This document shows, piece by piece, positions 1 to 7,308 of a stretch of 16,079 bases of DNA (the stretch's first letter is position 1; each line of letters starts with the position of its first letter). This stretch comes from GWA2-49-15 sp964359085 (GTDB lineage: Bacteria; Bdellovibrionota; Bacteriovoracia; Bacteriovoracales; Bacteriovoracaceae): assembly GCA_964359085.1 (NCBI GenBank), contig CAYHRT010000079.1, positions 1 to 16,079 on the forward strand, written 5' to 3'. Under the pieces are notes generated by a model. It saw nothing but the letters and a program-made list of their open reading frames with translations, did no database searches and had not been told where the DNA came from. Position numbers and translations under genes: made by a program.

Positions 1-1277
1 CTTCGGGTCATTCTGGAGAGATTGAGAAGGTCATCAATAAGCTGTGCCATTTGTTGGCTACTACTTCGCACATATCCTAGATATTCCTTTCCCTTGTCAT
101 CGAGTTTATCATTGTAATCCTCTAGGAGCGCTTGAGAAAAACCATCGAGGCCTCGAAGCGGGCCCCGCAAATCGTGGGAAACCGAATAACTGAACGCTTC
201 CAGTTCCTTGTTAACACTTTCCAACGCTACTTCGGTGCGTTTCCGTTCATTCACTTCAATCTCCAGTTTTTCTTTCTCACCGTTCAGATCCTCCAGTATA
301 TTGAATGCGGCCTTCTGTAAATGTTCGAGCTTCTCTTGTTCTTTGGAGAAATCATCAAGAATATTGAAGGTGGCATGTTGCGTTTTCTCAAGTCTATCTT
401 TTTCATTTGAAAAGTCTTCGAGAATATTGAAGGTCGCTCGCTGAACTTCCTCAAGCTTTTGCAAATGTCGACGTTCTGTTATGTTGTTGATGAGCTTGGA
501 ATAGCCCTTGAGCTTCCCGCTGGAATCTCGAATTGCGAAGATAATAACACTGGCCCGGAAATGCGATCCATCTTTTTTTACCCGCCAGCCTTCATCCTCG
601 AATCTCCCCGTCTTCGAGGCGATCTCAAGTTCGCGCTCTGGTTGCTTACTTGCCCTGTCTTCCTTGGAATAAAAAATTGAGAAGTTTTGGCCAATGATCT
701 CGTTTGCCTTATATCCTTTGATTCTTTCCGCACCCACATTCCAACTCAAAACCCTCCCCTGAACATCCAGCATGAAGATTGCGGTATCTTTGAAACTTTC
801 GATGATAAGGCGAAGAGTTTCCTCGCTCTCACGTAAGGCAGCTTCGGCGCGCTGACGCTCAGTAAGGTCCCGGGTCACTTTGCCAAATCCTAGCAACTCA
901 CCTGTCTCATTTCGCAGGGCCGTGATCACAACATTGGCCCAAAAAAGAGTGCCGTCTTTACGAATTCTCTGACCTAGATCTTCAAATCGCCCCTCACGAG
1001 TGGCGATTTCCAACTCTTTGGCAGGTTTTCCAGCTTCGACGTCTTTTTGGGGGTAGAACTTGGAAAAATTTTGTCCAAGAATTTCTTCCGCCTTGTAACC
1101 TTTGAGATGCTCTGCTCCAGCATTCCAACTGACAACTCTACCCATCGGATCAAGCATGACAATGGCATAATCGAGCACACTGGCAACCAAAAGACGAAAA
1201 CTTGAATCAGTTTCGCCCAGACTTCCCACTAAGTGTTTGGAATCTTGCTGCATGACCGAAGCTGTGGCATCGTTCAT
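1..1277 (-). CDS. PAS-PAS-coiled coil sensor histidine kinase (C-terminus beyond window)
   Basis: The first 425 codons of a sensor histidine kinase are visible; the ATP-binding domain should lie left of the window. Two PAS domains are seen at about residues 25-140 and 150-268. Both carry the pattern SWN.GAE..KGYKA.EI.GQNFS.FY and end in TRDLTER or INNITER. A triplicated coiled coil follows (about 281-343). Then comes a HisKA dimerisation segment whose phosphoacceptor is His368 in SVSHDLRGPLRG, followed by QLIDDLLNLSRMTR at the edge. This H-box type is usual in phytochrome-like kinases. No transmembrane segment or signal peptide is seen, so it should be cytoplasmic. The ATG at 1277 overlaps the stop of the upstream PAS gene as ATGA, so the two are probably translationally coupled. 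The visible domains are certain in type; the ligand or signal is unknown. Confidence 0.9.
   Translation of the reverse strand, partial: MNDATASVMQQDSKHLVGSLGETDSSFRLLVASVLDYAIVMLDPMGRVVSWNAGAEHLKGYKAEEILGQNFSKFYPQKDVEAGKPAKELEIATREGRFEDLGQRIRKDGTLFWANVVITALRNETGELLGFGKVTRDLTERQRAEAALRESEETLRLIIESFKDTAIFMLDVQGRVLSWNVGAERIKGYKANEIIGQNFSIFYSKEDRASKQPERELEIASKTGRFEDEGWRVKKDGSHFRASVIIFAIRDSSGKLKGYSKLINNITERRHLQKLEEVQRATFNILEDFSNEKDRLEKTQHATFNILDDFSKEQEKLEHLQKAAFNILEDLNGEKEKLEIEVNERKRTEVALESVNKELEAFSYSVSHDLRGPLRGLDGFSQALLEDYNDKLDDKGKEYLGYVRSSSQQMAQLIDDLLNLSRMTR
249..437 (-). repeat. Three tandem 63-bp units encoding a 21-residue heptad repeat
   Basis: Inside the kinase gene three units of exactly 63 bp encode residues 281-301, 302-322 and 323-343. 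Each begins A[TA]FNIL[ED]D[FL] and continues with a charged stretch such as EKDRLEKTQ. Twenty-one residues are three heptads, so each copy adds whole coiled-coil turns between the second PAS domain and HisKA without changing register. The DNA block AGTATATTG/AGAATATTG recurs at 295, 358 and 421 on the plus strand. Confidence 0.85.
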
Positions 1278-2926
1278 GTCACCGTCTCGCCTAGACGTCG
1301 TTTTAGTTCTTCAATTTCCTTTTTGAGTTCAATCATCTTAAGTTCGCGCCCCACCGTCAGTTTTTGGAATCGTTCAAGTTCCGCCAGTCGTGTTAGCTCG
1401 CGAGTGCGCTGTTCAGCCACCTCGCGTTCGGCCCGTTTCTGAGCGGTAACATCCCGGGCGGCGGCCAGCACTCCGAGAACTTTCCCTCGCACGTCCTTGT
1501 AAACAGAGGCATTATAAAGAACTTCAGTTTGTCGGCCATCTCTATGGCGAATAGTGAGTGGATAGTCTGAAACCAAACCCTTGGCAAACACTTGCTGATA
1601 ACCTTCCCTGGCCTTTTCTGGCTCCGCAAAATAATTTGAAAAGTCAGAACCAACCAGATCTTCTCGCGTTCGACCGGTCACTTTGGTCGTGGCCTCGTTG
1701 ACGTCAGTAATTTTACCTTCAGGATTAATGGTCACCAGCGGATCAAGAGAGGCCTCGATCAAACTTCTGACGTATTGTGAGGTCTGTTTTTGAGCAGACA
1801 CGTCGCGAGCGGCGGCAAACACACCGAGCACATTGCCCAGGACATCTTTATAAATCGACGCATTGTAGAGAACATCCGTAAGTTTTCCATCTTTATGCCG
1901 AATGGTGAGTGGATAGTCGGAGACAAAACCTTTGGCAAAAACCTGTTGGTAGCCGTCTTGGGCCTTAGCAGGCTCGGTGAAGTAGTTTGAAAAATCTGAG
2001 CCAATCAGCTCTTCTCGTGATGTCCCTGTAACTTGAATGGTTGCTTCGTTGACATCGGTAATTTTTCCATCAGAGCTGATCGTGACCAGTGGATCAAGAG
2101 AAGCTTCGATCAGGCTTCGAGCATACTGTGAGGCCTGTTTTTGGGCCGTGACATCCCGGGCGGCGGCAAATACGCCCAGGACATTGCCTCGGATATCTTT
2201 GTAAACGGAAGCATTATAAAGGACATCCGTCAGTTTTCCATCGAGATGCCGAATAGTCAGTGGGTAGTCAGCAACAAAACCTTTGGCAAAAACTTGCTTG
2301 TAACCTACCCGCGCCTTTTCTGGCTCGATAAAGTAGTTCGAAAAGTCCGAGCCGATCAACTCATCTCGTGAAATACCTGTCACCTTGATCGTCGCTTCAT
2401 TGACGTCAGTGATCTTTCCATCAGTGCTGATTGTAAGCAGTGGATCAAGAGAAGCCTCGATCAAACTTCTGGCATATTGGGCCGACTGTTGTGAAGCTTC
2501 TTTCTGGGCCGTGACATCTCGTGCGACTGAGGAGATGGCAGCAACCTTACCATTCTTATCTTTAATGGGAGAAACGGTGTGGGAAACGTCAATGATGGTC
2601 CCATCTTTTCGAATTCTTTTGGTGTCGTAATGTTCAGTTTTCTCTCCCCTGACGATTTTTTCAATCACGCGAGGTAGTTCGTTTTCGCGTCCATGGGGGA
2701 TGAGTTTGGCCACCGGCGTACCGATCATCTCTTCTGGAGTATAGCCGTATATTCTTTCCGCACCGACATTCCATGTTAGGACTATGCCGTCGAAAGTCTT
2801 CGCCACAATGGCATCGTCAGAGGTCTGCACAAGTGAAGCTAACATGTTGCGCTCATCGCCAAATACTTTTTTTAATTGGAACTCCTGCAATTGGAAATAC
2901 TTAGTTCCTGATTCTACGATTGACAT
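1274..2926 (-). CDS. Multi-PAS sensor protein without kinase domain
   Basis: This 550-residue protein consists almost only of PAS domains. PAS1 is at about 28-145 (TWNVGAERIYGYTPEEMIGTP). Three nearly identical PAS domains then start near residues 151, 268 and 385 (SLIEASLDPL, DGKITDVNEAT, LIGSDFSNYF, DYPLTIRH, VLYNAS.YKD). A C-terminal coiled coil follows (ERFQKLTVGRELKMIELKKE), a tail often seen in PAS proteins. There is no HisKA, HATPase, GGDEF or HTH domain, and no membrane segment. The ATG at 2926 is chosen because GGAGG lies 8 bases upstream; a TTG 18 bases further upstream lies within that signal's own context and has no SD. The stop overlaps the next gene's ATG (ATGA), so the kinase downstream is the likely output partner. 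The PAS ligand is unknown. Confidence 0.88.
   Translation of the reverse strand: MSIVESGTKYFQLQEFQLKKVFGDERNMLASLVQTSDDAIVAKTFDGIVLTWNVGAERIYGYTPEEMIGTPVAKLIPHGRENELPRVIEKIVRGEKTEHYDTKRIRKDGTIIDVSHTVSPIKDKNGKVAAISSVARDVTAQKEASQQSAQYARSLIEASLDPLLTISTDGKITDVNEATIKVTGISRDELIGSDFSNYFIEPEKARVGYKQVFAKGFVADYPLTIRHLDGKLTDVLYNASVYKDIRGNVLGVFAAARDVTAQKQASQYARSLIEASLDPLVTISSDGKITDVNEATIQVTGTSREELIGSDFSNYFTEPAKAQDGYQQVFAKGFVSDYPLTIRHKDGKLTDVLYNASIYKDVLGNVLGVFAAARDVSAQKQTSQYVRSLIEASLDPLVTINPEGKITDVNEATTKVTGRTREDLVGSDFSNYFAEPEKAREGYQQVFAKGLVSDYPLTIRHRDGRQTEVLYNASVYKDVRGKVLGVLAAARDVTAQKRAEREVAEQRTRELTRLAELERFQKLTVGRELKMIELKKEIEELKRRLGETVT
1424..2476 (-). repeat. Three tandem PAS modules with 351-bp period
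   Basis: The DNA encoding the last three PAS domains repeats at exactly 351 bp (117 codons). The units are about 2476-2126, 2125-1775 and 1774-1424. The marker TCAAGAGA.GC.TCGATCA appears on the plus strand near 1744, 2095 and 2446. The copies are very similar in both DNA and protein, which suggests intragenic duplication rather than ancient domain accretion. Such arrays can expand or contract by recombination. Confidence 0.85.
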
Positions 2927-2945
2927 GGGAGATCCCTCCAACAAA

Positions 2946-2975
2946 ATGATAGTGAGATACAGGCGGAAGTTACAA
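2946..2975 (-). promoter_or_regulatory. Candidate promoter for the PAS sensor-kinase operon
   Basis: Reading leftward, TTGTAA (2975-2970) and TATCAT (2951-2946) are separated by 18 bases. This would start transcription about 13 bases before the ATG at 2926, leaving room for the GGAGG signal. The match is moderate and is based on the sigma-70 consensus only. Confidence 0.35.
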
Positions 2976-2989
2976 GATGAGAGAAGTCA

Positions 2990-3017
2990 TTGGCAGATCA
3001 GATTAGAAAACTAAAAT
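2990..3017 (+). promoter_or_regulatory. Candidate promoter of the response regulator operon
   Basis: TTGGCA (2990-2995) and TAAAAT (3012-3017) are 16 bases apart, each with five of six consensus matches. The box ends 7 bases before the ATG at 3025. The expected transcription start therefore falls on or next to the start codon, and no Shine-Dalgarno sequence is visible. A leaderless mRNA is possible. Confidence 0.45.
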
Positions 3018-3024
3018 TGTGTGT

Positions 3025-3507
3025 ATGAATGAAAAAACAATTCTCCTGATTGAGGATAACCCGATTGATGAAAAGCTGGCAGTTCGTGCTCTGGAAAAGA
3101 ACAATATCGTGAACAAGGTGATCGTTGCCAGAGATGGCGCTGAAGCCTTGGATATTTTATTCTGTACAGGAAAATTCGCAGCTTGTGATCCGGCCAATTT
3201 ACCACAGATGGTACTCCTTGATCTCAAACTTCCGAAAATCGATGGTCTGGATGTCTTGAGAAAAATTCGCTCAGAGGAACGAACCAAACTTCTGCCAGTA
3301 GTGATCCTGACCTCTTCATCGGAAGAGAAAGATGTTGTTGAGAGCTATAAGTTGGGTGCCAATAGCTACATTCGCAAGCAAATCGACTTTGAGAAGTTTA
3401 TTGAAGCTGTCCGGCAGCTTGGACTCTATTGGCTCGTCCTCAATGTCGGGCCACCAGACAAGAGTGCACTTTCACCAGGACCAAATGAATGGTCACGCAA
3501 GTCATAA
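3025..3507 (+). CDS. Single-domain response regulator, Rcp1/CheY-like
   Basis: This 160-residue protein is one receiver domain and nothing else. The acidic pair is Glu10-Asp11 (LLIEDNP), the phosphoacceptor is Asp66 (VLLDLKLPKIDG), the switch Thr is Thr96 (VILTSSSEEKD) and the conserved Lys is Lys118. The spacing and the ANSYIRK..DF ending fit the Rcp1 type of regulator that serves phytochrome-like and PAS kinases. One oddity is that the usual Lys-Pro after beta-5 is Lys-Gln here. The ATG at 3025 is preferred over the in-frame GTG at 3019, since the receiver fold begins right after it. Neither has a clear SD. Its last 19 bases overlap the following hybrid kinase gene. It probably relays phosphate between kinases, such as the divergent PAS kinase and the downstream hybrid kinase; the partners are inferred from position only. 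Confidence 0.9.
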   Translation: MNEKTILLIEDNPIDEKLAVRALEKNNIVNKVIVARDGAEALDILFCTGKFAACDPANLPQMVLLDLKLPKIDGLDVLRKIRSEERTKLLPVVILTSSSEEKDVVESYKLGANSYIRKQIDFEKFIEAVRQLGLYWLVLNVGPPDKSALSPGPNEWSRKS

Positions 3508-5147
3508 AAAAAAGTTTGCGAGTCCTTATTGTTGAAGACTCTGAAAGCGATACGGAATTAGTTCTTCGCAATATCCGAAATTCGGGTTACGACGTCACCT
3601 TCGAGCGAGTTGAAACTAAACAGGCCATGCACGCGGCACTCTCAGCGCAAAGCTGGGATGTGATAATTTCGGATCACTCTTTGCCACACTTCAGCGCCCC
3701 TGGAGCATTGGACACCCTTAAAGAAAGTGGTCACGATCTACCTTTCGTTATCATTTCGGGCGTCATGGGAGAGGAGTTAGCGGTTGAAATGATGAGGGCC
3801 GGCGCGCATGATTTTCTCTTAAAGGGTAAAATCTCCCGCCTTGGTCAAATTATTGAACGTGAGATGCGGGAAGCTGCAAATCGAAAAGCACGGCGCGAAG
3901 CTGATAAAGAATTGCAGCGCCATCAAGAGCTTCTCGCTTTTTTAGCAGAATTAGGTGGAATACTCGGATCATCACTCGATTACGAAAGAACCATAAAAGA
4001 TGCCATTATGCTTGTTGTTCCGCTGTTGGCCGATTTCGGTATTGTTGATTTAGTCGAAAGAGAAGGAAAGGTCAGGAAATTGGCAGTTGCGCATTCTGAT
4101 CCAAAGAAGTCAAAGCTAATCGAAGAATTCTCGGCCCTCTATCCTCTTGATCCAAATGCTCCGCATGGGTATCCAAGAGTGATCCGTACCGGTGAAACAG
4201 AACTCATTTCTGAAATCGATGATGCTATGTTGGTCACTCTGGCACGAGATCCTGAACATCTGCAGTTTCTTCGAGAGATGAAAGCTACATCTAGTCTTTG
4301 TGTCCCTATGATTGTTCGTGGTCAAACCATAGGAGCAGTAACGTTTGTCATGGCGGAATCAAAAAGACGATATACTGACAAAGAGCTCTGGTCTTGCCAG
4401 GAATTCGTGCGACGAGCGGCCTCTGCGATAGACAATGCTTGGCTTTATCAGGATGCCCAACGTGCCATCAGTGCCAGAGATGAATTTCTTTCAATTGCCG
4501 CCCACGAACTAAAAACACCGCTCACGGCACTCTCACTACAGATGCAGGTCTTGAATAAAATTTTATTTGCAATCGAGTCACCTAAGGCCAATCTTTTTTT
4601 AGGTCCGATGCAACATTCCCAGCAACAACTCGACCGATTTATAAAGTTGGTGGATGATATTTTGGACGTCTCTCGCGCAAGATCTGGAAGGTTAATCATC
4701 GAGAGATCGAAAGAAAATCTCTCTGAGCTTGTTCGTCGAGTCGCCAAAAATTATGAAGCGGAATTAATTAAATCGAATTGTTCACTTGAACTTCATCTTG
4801 AACAATCAGTTATTGGCATGGTGGACCCGGTTCGGATTGAGCAGGTGCTGGGAAACCTTATCAGTAATGCGATAAAATATGGAACCGGTAAACCTATCGA
4901 GATCACAACCAAGGTGGAAGGATCGTACAACATACTTTTGGTGCGCGATTTTGGGCTTGGAATTGCAAAAGAAGATCAGGCAAGAATTTTTAATCTCTTT
5001 GAGCGGGCCATGTCTGTAAAGAATTTTGCCGGATTAGGGCTCGGGCTCTACATCACCCGCCAAATTATTCTTGCGCACAGTGGCAGTATCCAACTCGAAA
5101 GCGAGCTTGGTAAGGGTTCGACTTTCATTGTGAAACTTCCTGCCTGA
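3489..5147 (+). CDS. Hybrid sensor kinase, REC-GAF-HisKA-HATPase
   Basis: The 552-residue cytoplasmic protein has, in order: an N-terminal receiver (about 10-125) with phosphoacceptor Asp62 (VIISDHSLP) and Lys112 (FLLKGKISRL); a linker helix; a GAF domain (about 150-315); HisKA with His339 in AAHELKTPLTAL; and HATPase_c (about 440-550) with an N-box (NLISNAIKYG), a G1 box (RDFGLGIA) and a G2 box (GLGLGLYIT). All residues expected for kinase activity are present. The N-terminal receiver means its activity can be set by phosphotransfer from another protein. The ATG at 3489 lies 19 bases inside the response regulator gene, with AGGA at 3477-3480 as ribosome signal, so the two are co-expressed. 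The GAF ligand cannot be told. Confidence 0.92.
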   Translation: MVTQVIKKSLRVLIVEDSESDTELVLRNIRNSGYDVTFERVETKQAMHAALSAQSWDVIISDHSLPHFSAPGALDTLKESGHDLPFVIISGVMGEELAVEMMRAGAHDFLLKGKISRLGQIIEREMREAANRKARREADKELQRHQELLAFLAELGGILGSSLDYERTIKDAIMLVVPLLADFGIVDLVEREGKVRKLAVAHSDPKKSKLIEEFSALYPLDPNAPHGYPRVIRTGETELISEIDDAMLVTLARDPEHLQFLREMKATSSLCVPMIVRGQTIGAVTFVMAESKRRYTDKELWSCQEFVRRAASAIDNAWLYQDAQRAISARDEFLSIAAHELKTPLTALSLQMQVLNKILFAIESPKANLFLGPMQHSQQQLDRFIKLVDDILDVSRARSGRLIIERSKENLSELVRRVAKNYEAELIKSNCSLELHLEQSVIGMVDPVRIEQVLGNLISNAIKYGTGKPIEITTKVEGSYNILLVRDFGLGIAKEDQARIFNLFERAMSVKNFAGLGLGLYITRQIILAHSGSIQLESELGKGSTFIVKLPA

Positions 5148-5237
5148 ATTCAATCGGCCCAAATGATGACCGAAGCATTTTACAACGAGACAGATTCTCA
5201 ATAACTTTATTCCTATCCAACATTTAGGAGGATAATG

Positions 5238-5495
5238 ATGTTGAATAAAGATATCTTCTTATTAGAAGATGCCATTTGTAATCCACTGAAATATTTTAAT
5301 AGGCCCGAAGACGTTGTTGCCGATAGTGAACTTTCCAAATCGGAAAAATTAAAAATTTTAGAAAGTTGGAAAGATATTTGCCAAAAGATAGAAATTGCCG
5401 ATTCCGAAGGTATGAGACAGGGCACCGAAGATCTGTTTTGTACGCTTATCACTCGTCAAGGGATTATTGATCTCATCGGCAAGATCTCCCACTAA
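5238..5495 (+). CDS. Small conserved helical protein, function unknown
   Basis: This is an 85-residue acidic protein without signal peptide or membrane segment. The core NRPEDVVADSELSKSEKLKIL, followed by ESWKD and ending in a DSEGM segment, resembles a small, widespread family of unnamed proteins with the pattern P..V..D..LS..EK..IL..W......A..E.M. That link is from memory and function is not known. AGGAGG (5226-5231) gives 6-base spacing to the ATG at 5238; the ATG at 5235 would be only 3 bases away. The gene starts 90 bases after the hybrid kinase and has its own strong ribosome signal. No convincing promoter or terminator is seen in that gap. Its stop is one base from the stop of the convergent protease gene. 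Confidence 0.75.
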   Translation: MLNKDIFLLEDAICNPLKYFNRPEDVVADSELSKSEKLKILESWKDICQKIEIADSEGMRQGTEDLFCTLITRQGIIDLIGKISH

Positions 5496-5496
5496 C

Positions 5497-7308
5497 CTAT
5501 CTTATGATCGAGATCGGCACTGCTTCTCTATTAACTCTGCACCCAATTTTACCATCTATTTCGCGTAAATTTTGATCGAAGGTGGCCTCAATGGTTAAGC
5601 TTTTATTTTTTGCAATGCTGGCGATCTCTGATCTAAAAACCAAAAAGGCATCACTATGATTCTTAAGTTCTGTTTTTGGCGAAATGGCAAACTTAAGATT
5701 AATGCACTCAAGTTGCCAACTATGAAGATCAACCTTGGTGTTATTAGTTAGGGTCATTTTTCCAGCGAAAGGATTGGTGCCATCAGGTGTGATGCTGATT
5801 AAGATCTGCGGAACGACCGCATCGTCGCGTTCCGGCGATAATTCATAAAATTTGTTATAGGAGTAAGCAAAGACCGGGCCGGTGAGCTTTGCAAAAAAGC
5901 GCTCGTCATCGGCCGATGAATAAAATTTCACGGCGCTCTCATTAAAGATACAGCTTTGAACTTCCTTATGTCCTGGGGGAAGCTCATCCAATAATTCCTC
6001 GTGAGAATGATACAATTTAAGATGCCCAGCTTCGCTAGCGACCTGAATGACAATACTATGATCTTCATTAACACTTGTTAGAATACGAGCGCTCTCATCC
6101 ATTTTAATACAGGAAAGTTTGTATTCCATTTTTAAAGGTGACGATGAAGCAAAAATTTGCTCCCCAACTGTTACAATATGTTCGTAATCATACCCGGTTT
6201 CCTCGACATTATTCTTGAGGGACACCGAGCGGGCCACCGCCTCTCCGCTGGGAAGATTAAAGGCACAGGTGTCGAGGGGAAGGCGCATCTCATTCGGATC
6301 AGGAATCTGAGTAGCAACCTTGTATTCAGCATTATCGAGGAGAAATAATGCTTGCATCTCTTTTGTATAATCAGTTTCTTCCGCACTATCACTGGCCGAA
6401 GGATTATGTGCGTAGCAATAAGCATTGGAGAACGTCTTCATCTCGGCCGCTGTATAAATCCTTACATTGTTTGGGGTAAATAAATCGACTTGTTGCTGAA
6501 TCCAAACACTAAATGCTGACGGTCGTGTATACACTCCTGGAACTTCTTGGGCACAGTCAACACCCCAACTGACAATTCCGATCTGCTTTGGGCCTGTGGC
6601 CGTTTCGACAATCAGCGGGCCACCGGAATCACCGTAGCAGGTATCTTTTTTCCCTTGCTTCTTATTGCCAGCACAGATTTGTCTTTGATCGACGGTTTGA
6701 TAATCGGGACCGCTTTGCTGACACTCTGATAAAAGGACTTCATTTAAAACCACCGACTGCATTTGATCTAAGAAGAGATCACCATACGAACTGACATTAC
6801 CAAAACCGATGGCGGTAAGTTCTCGGCCGGCAAATTCGACCGGGTCGGCATGAACCGTAATGGTGGTAATGGTGGAGTCCTGCAACAATGGCGATGTTTC
6901 ATCCAAGATAAGCAGGGCCAGATCGTTGATGATGAGATTTTTATCGTAACCTGGATGAACCACTATGGCCTTAATGGGCACAAGAGTATCTTTGTTTACC
7001 TCGCTACTAAAACTGGGCTTCATGGTCACAAATAATTTGGTGGTTAGATTTTCCACACAATGGGCGGCGGTTAGAACAACAAAAATCTGATCCTTGCGAA
7101 TAAGTGATCCTCCACAAGCGGGATAATATTCAACTCGGCCATCAGCACCGACGGATGAGTCTACCAGCGAGACAAAATATCCGGGGGAATTGATGGGGAC
7201 GCCGCCGACTATCTTGTCTTTGAAGTCACTTTGGGACTCACCTTGGGAGGCACTTGAAAATATCATGATCAGGCACAAAATAAAAAAGTGCTTCATCTTC
7301 TTTTTCAT
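5497..7308 (-). CDS. Secreted trypsin-like serine protease (S1) with C-terminal extension
   Basis: The 603-residue protein starts with a signal peptide (MKKKMKHFFILCLIMIFSSA, cleavage likely after Ala20). A short propeptide ends in Lys32, before the mature N-terminus IVGG. The triad is His83 (TAAHC), Asp129 (NDLAL) and Ser228 (GDSGGP). Asp222 at the bottom of the S1 pocket predicts cleavage after Arg or Lys, and the propeptide Lys would allow autoactivation. Six cysteines match the three canonical S1 disulfides (65-84, 196-212, 224-252). The protease domain ends near 275. About 325 further residues contain six more cysteines and no domain I recognise, perhaps a beta-rich binding or targeting module. 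The ATG at 7308 has AGGAG 7 bases upstream and overlaps the stop of the amidohydrolase gene by one base. An in-frame TTG codon lies just before it. Confidence 0.93.
   Translation of the reverse strand: MKKKMKHFFILCLIMIFSSASQGESQSDFKDKIVGGVPINSPGYFVSLVDSSVGADGRVEYYPACGGSLIRKDQIFVVLTAAHCVENLTTKLFVTMKPSFSSEVNKDTLVPIKAIVVHPGYDKNLIINDLALLILDETSPLLQDSTITTITVHADPVEFAGRELTAIGFGNVSSYGDLFLDQMQSVVLNEVLLSECQQSGPDYQTVDQRQICAGNKKQGKKDTCYGDSGGPLIVETATGPKQIGIVSWGVDCAQEVPGVYTRPSAFSVWIQQQVDLFTPNNVRIYTAAEMKTFSNAYCYAHNPSASDSAEETDYTKEMQALFLLDNAEYKVATQIPDPNEMRLPLDTCAFNLPSGEAVARSVSLKNNVEETGYDYEHIVTVGEQIFASSSPLKMEYKLSCIKMDESARILTSVNEDHSIVIQVASEAGHLKLYHSHEELLDELPPGHKEVQSCIFNESAVKFYSSADDERFFAKLTGPVFAYSYNKFYELSPERDDAVVPQILISITPDGTNPFAGKMTLTNNTKVDLHSWQLECINLKFAISPKTELKNHSDAFLVFRSEIASIAKNKSLTIEATFDQNLREIDGKIGCRVNREAVPISIIR

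Noticed and set aside
1424..2476. PAS repeats as an assembly artefact
   Set aside because: The copies differ at many positions, so they are true divergent duplicates rather than a duplicated contig segment; copy number remains to be confirmed.
2930..2945. Hairpin masking the ribosome signal of the PAS sensor
   Set aside because: The GGGA/TCCC arms are only four bases with a two-base loop, too small to form.
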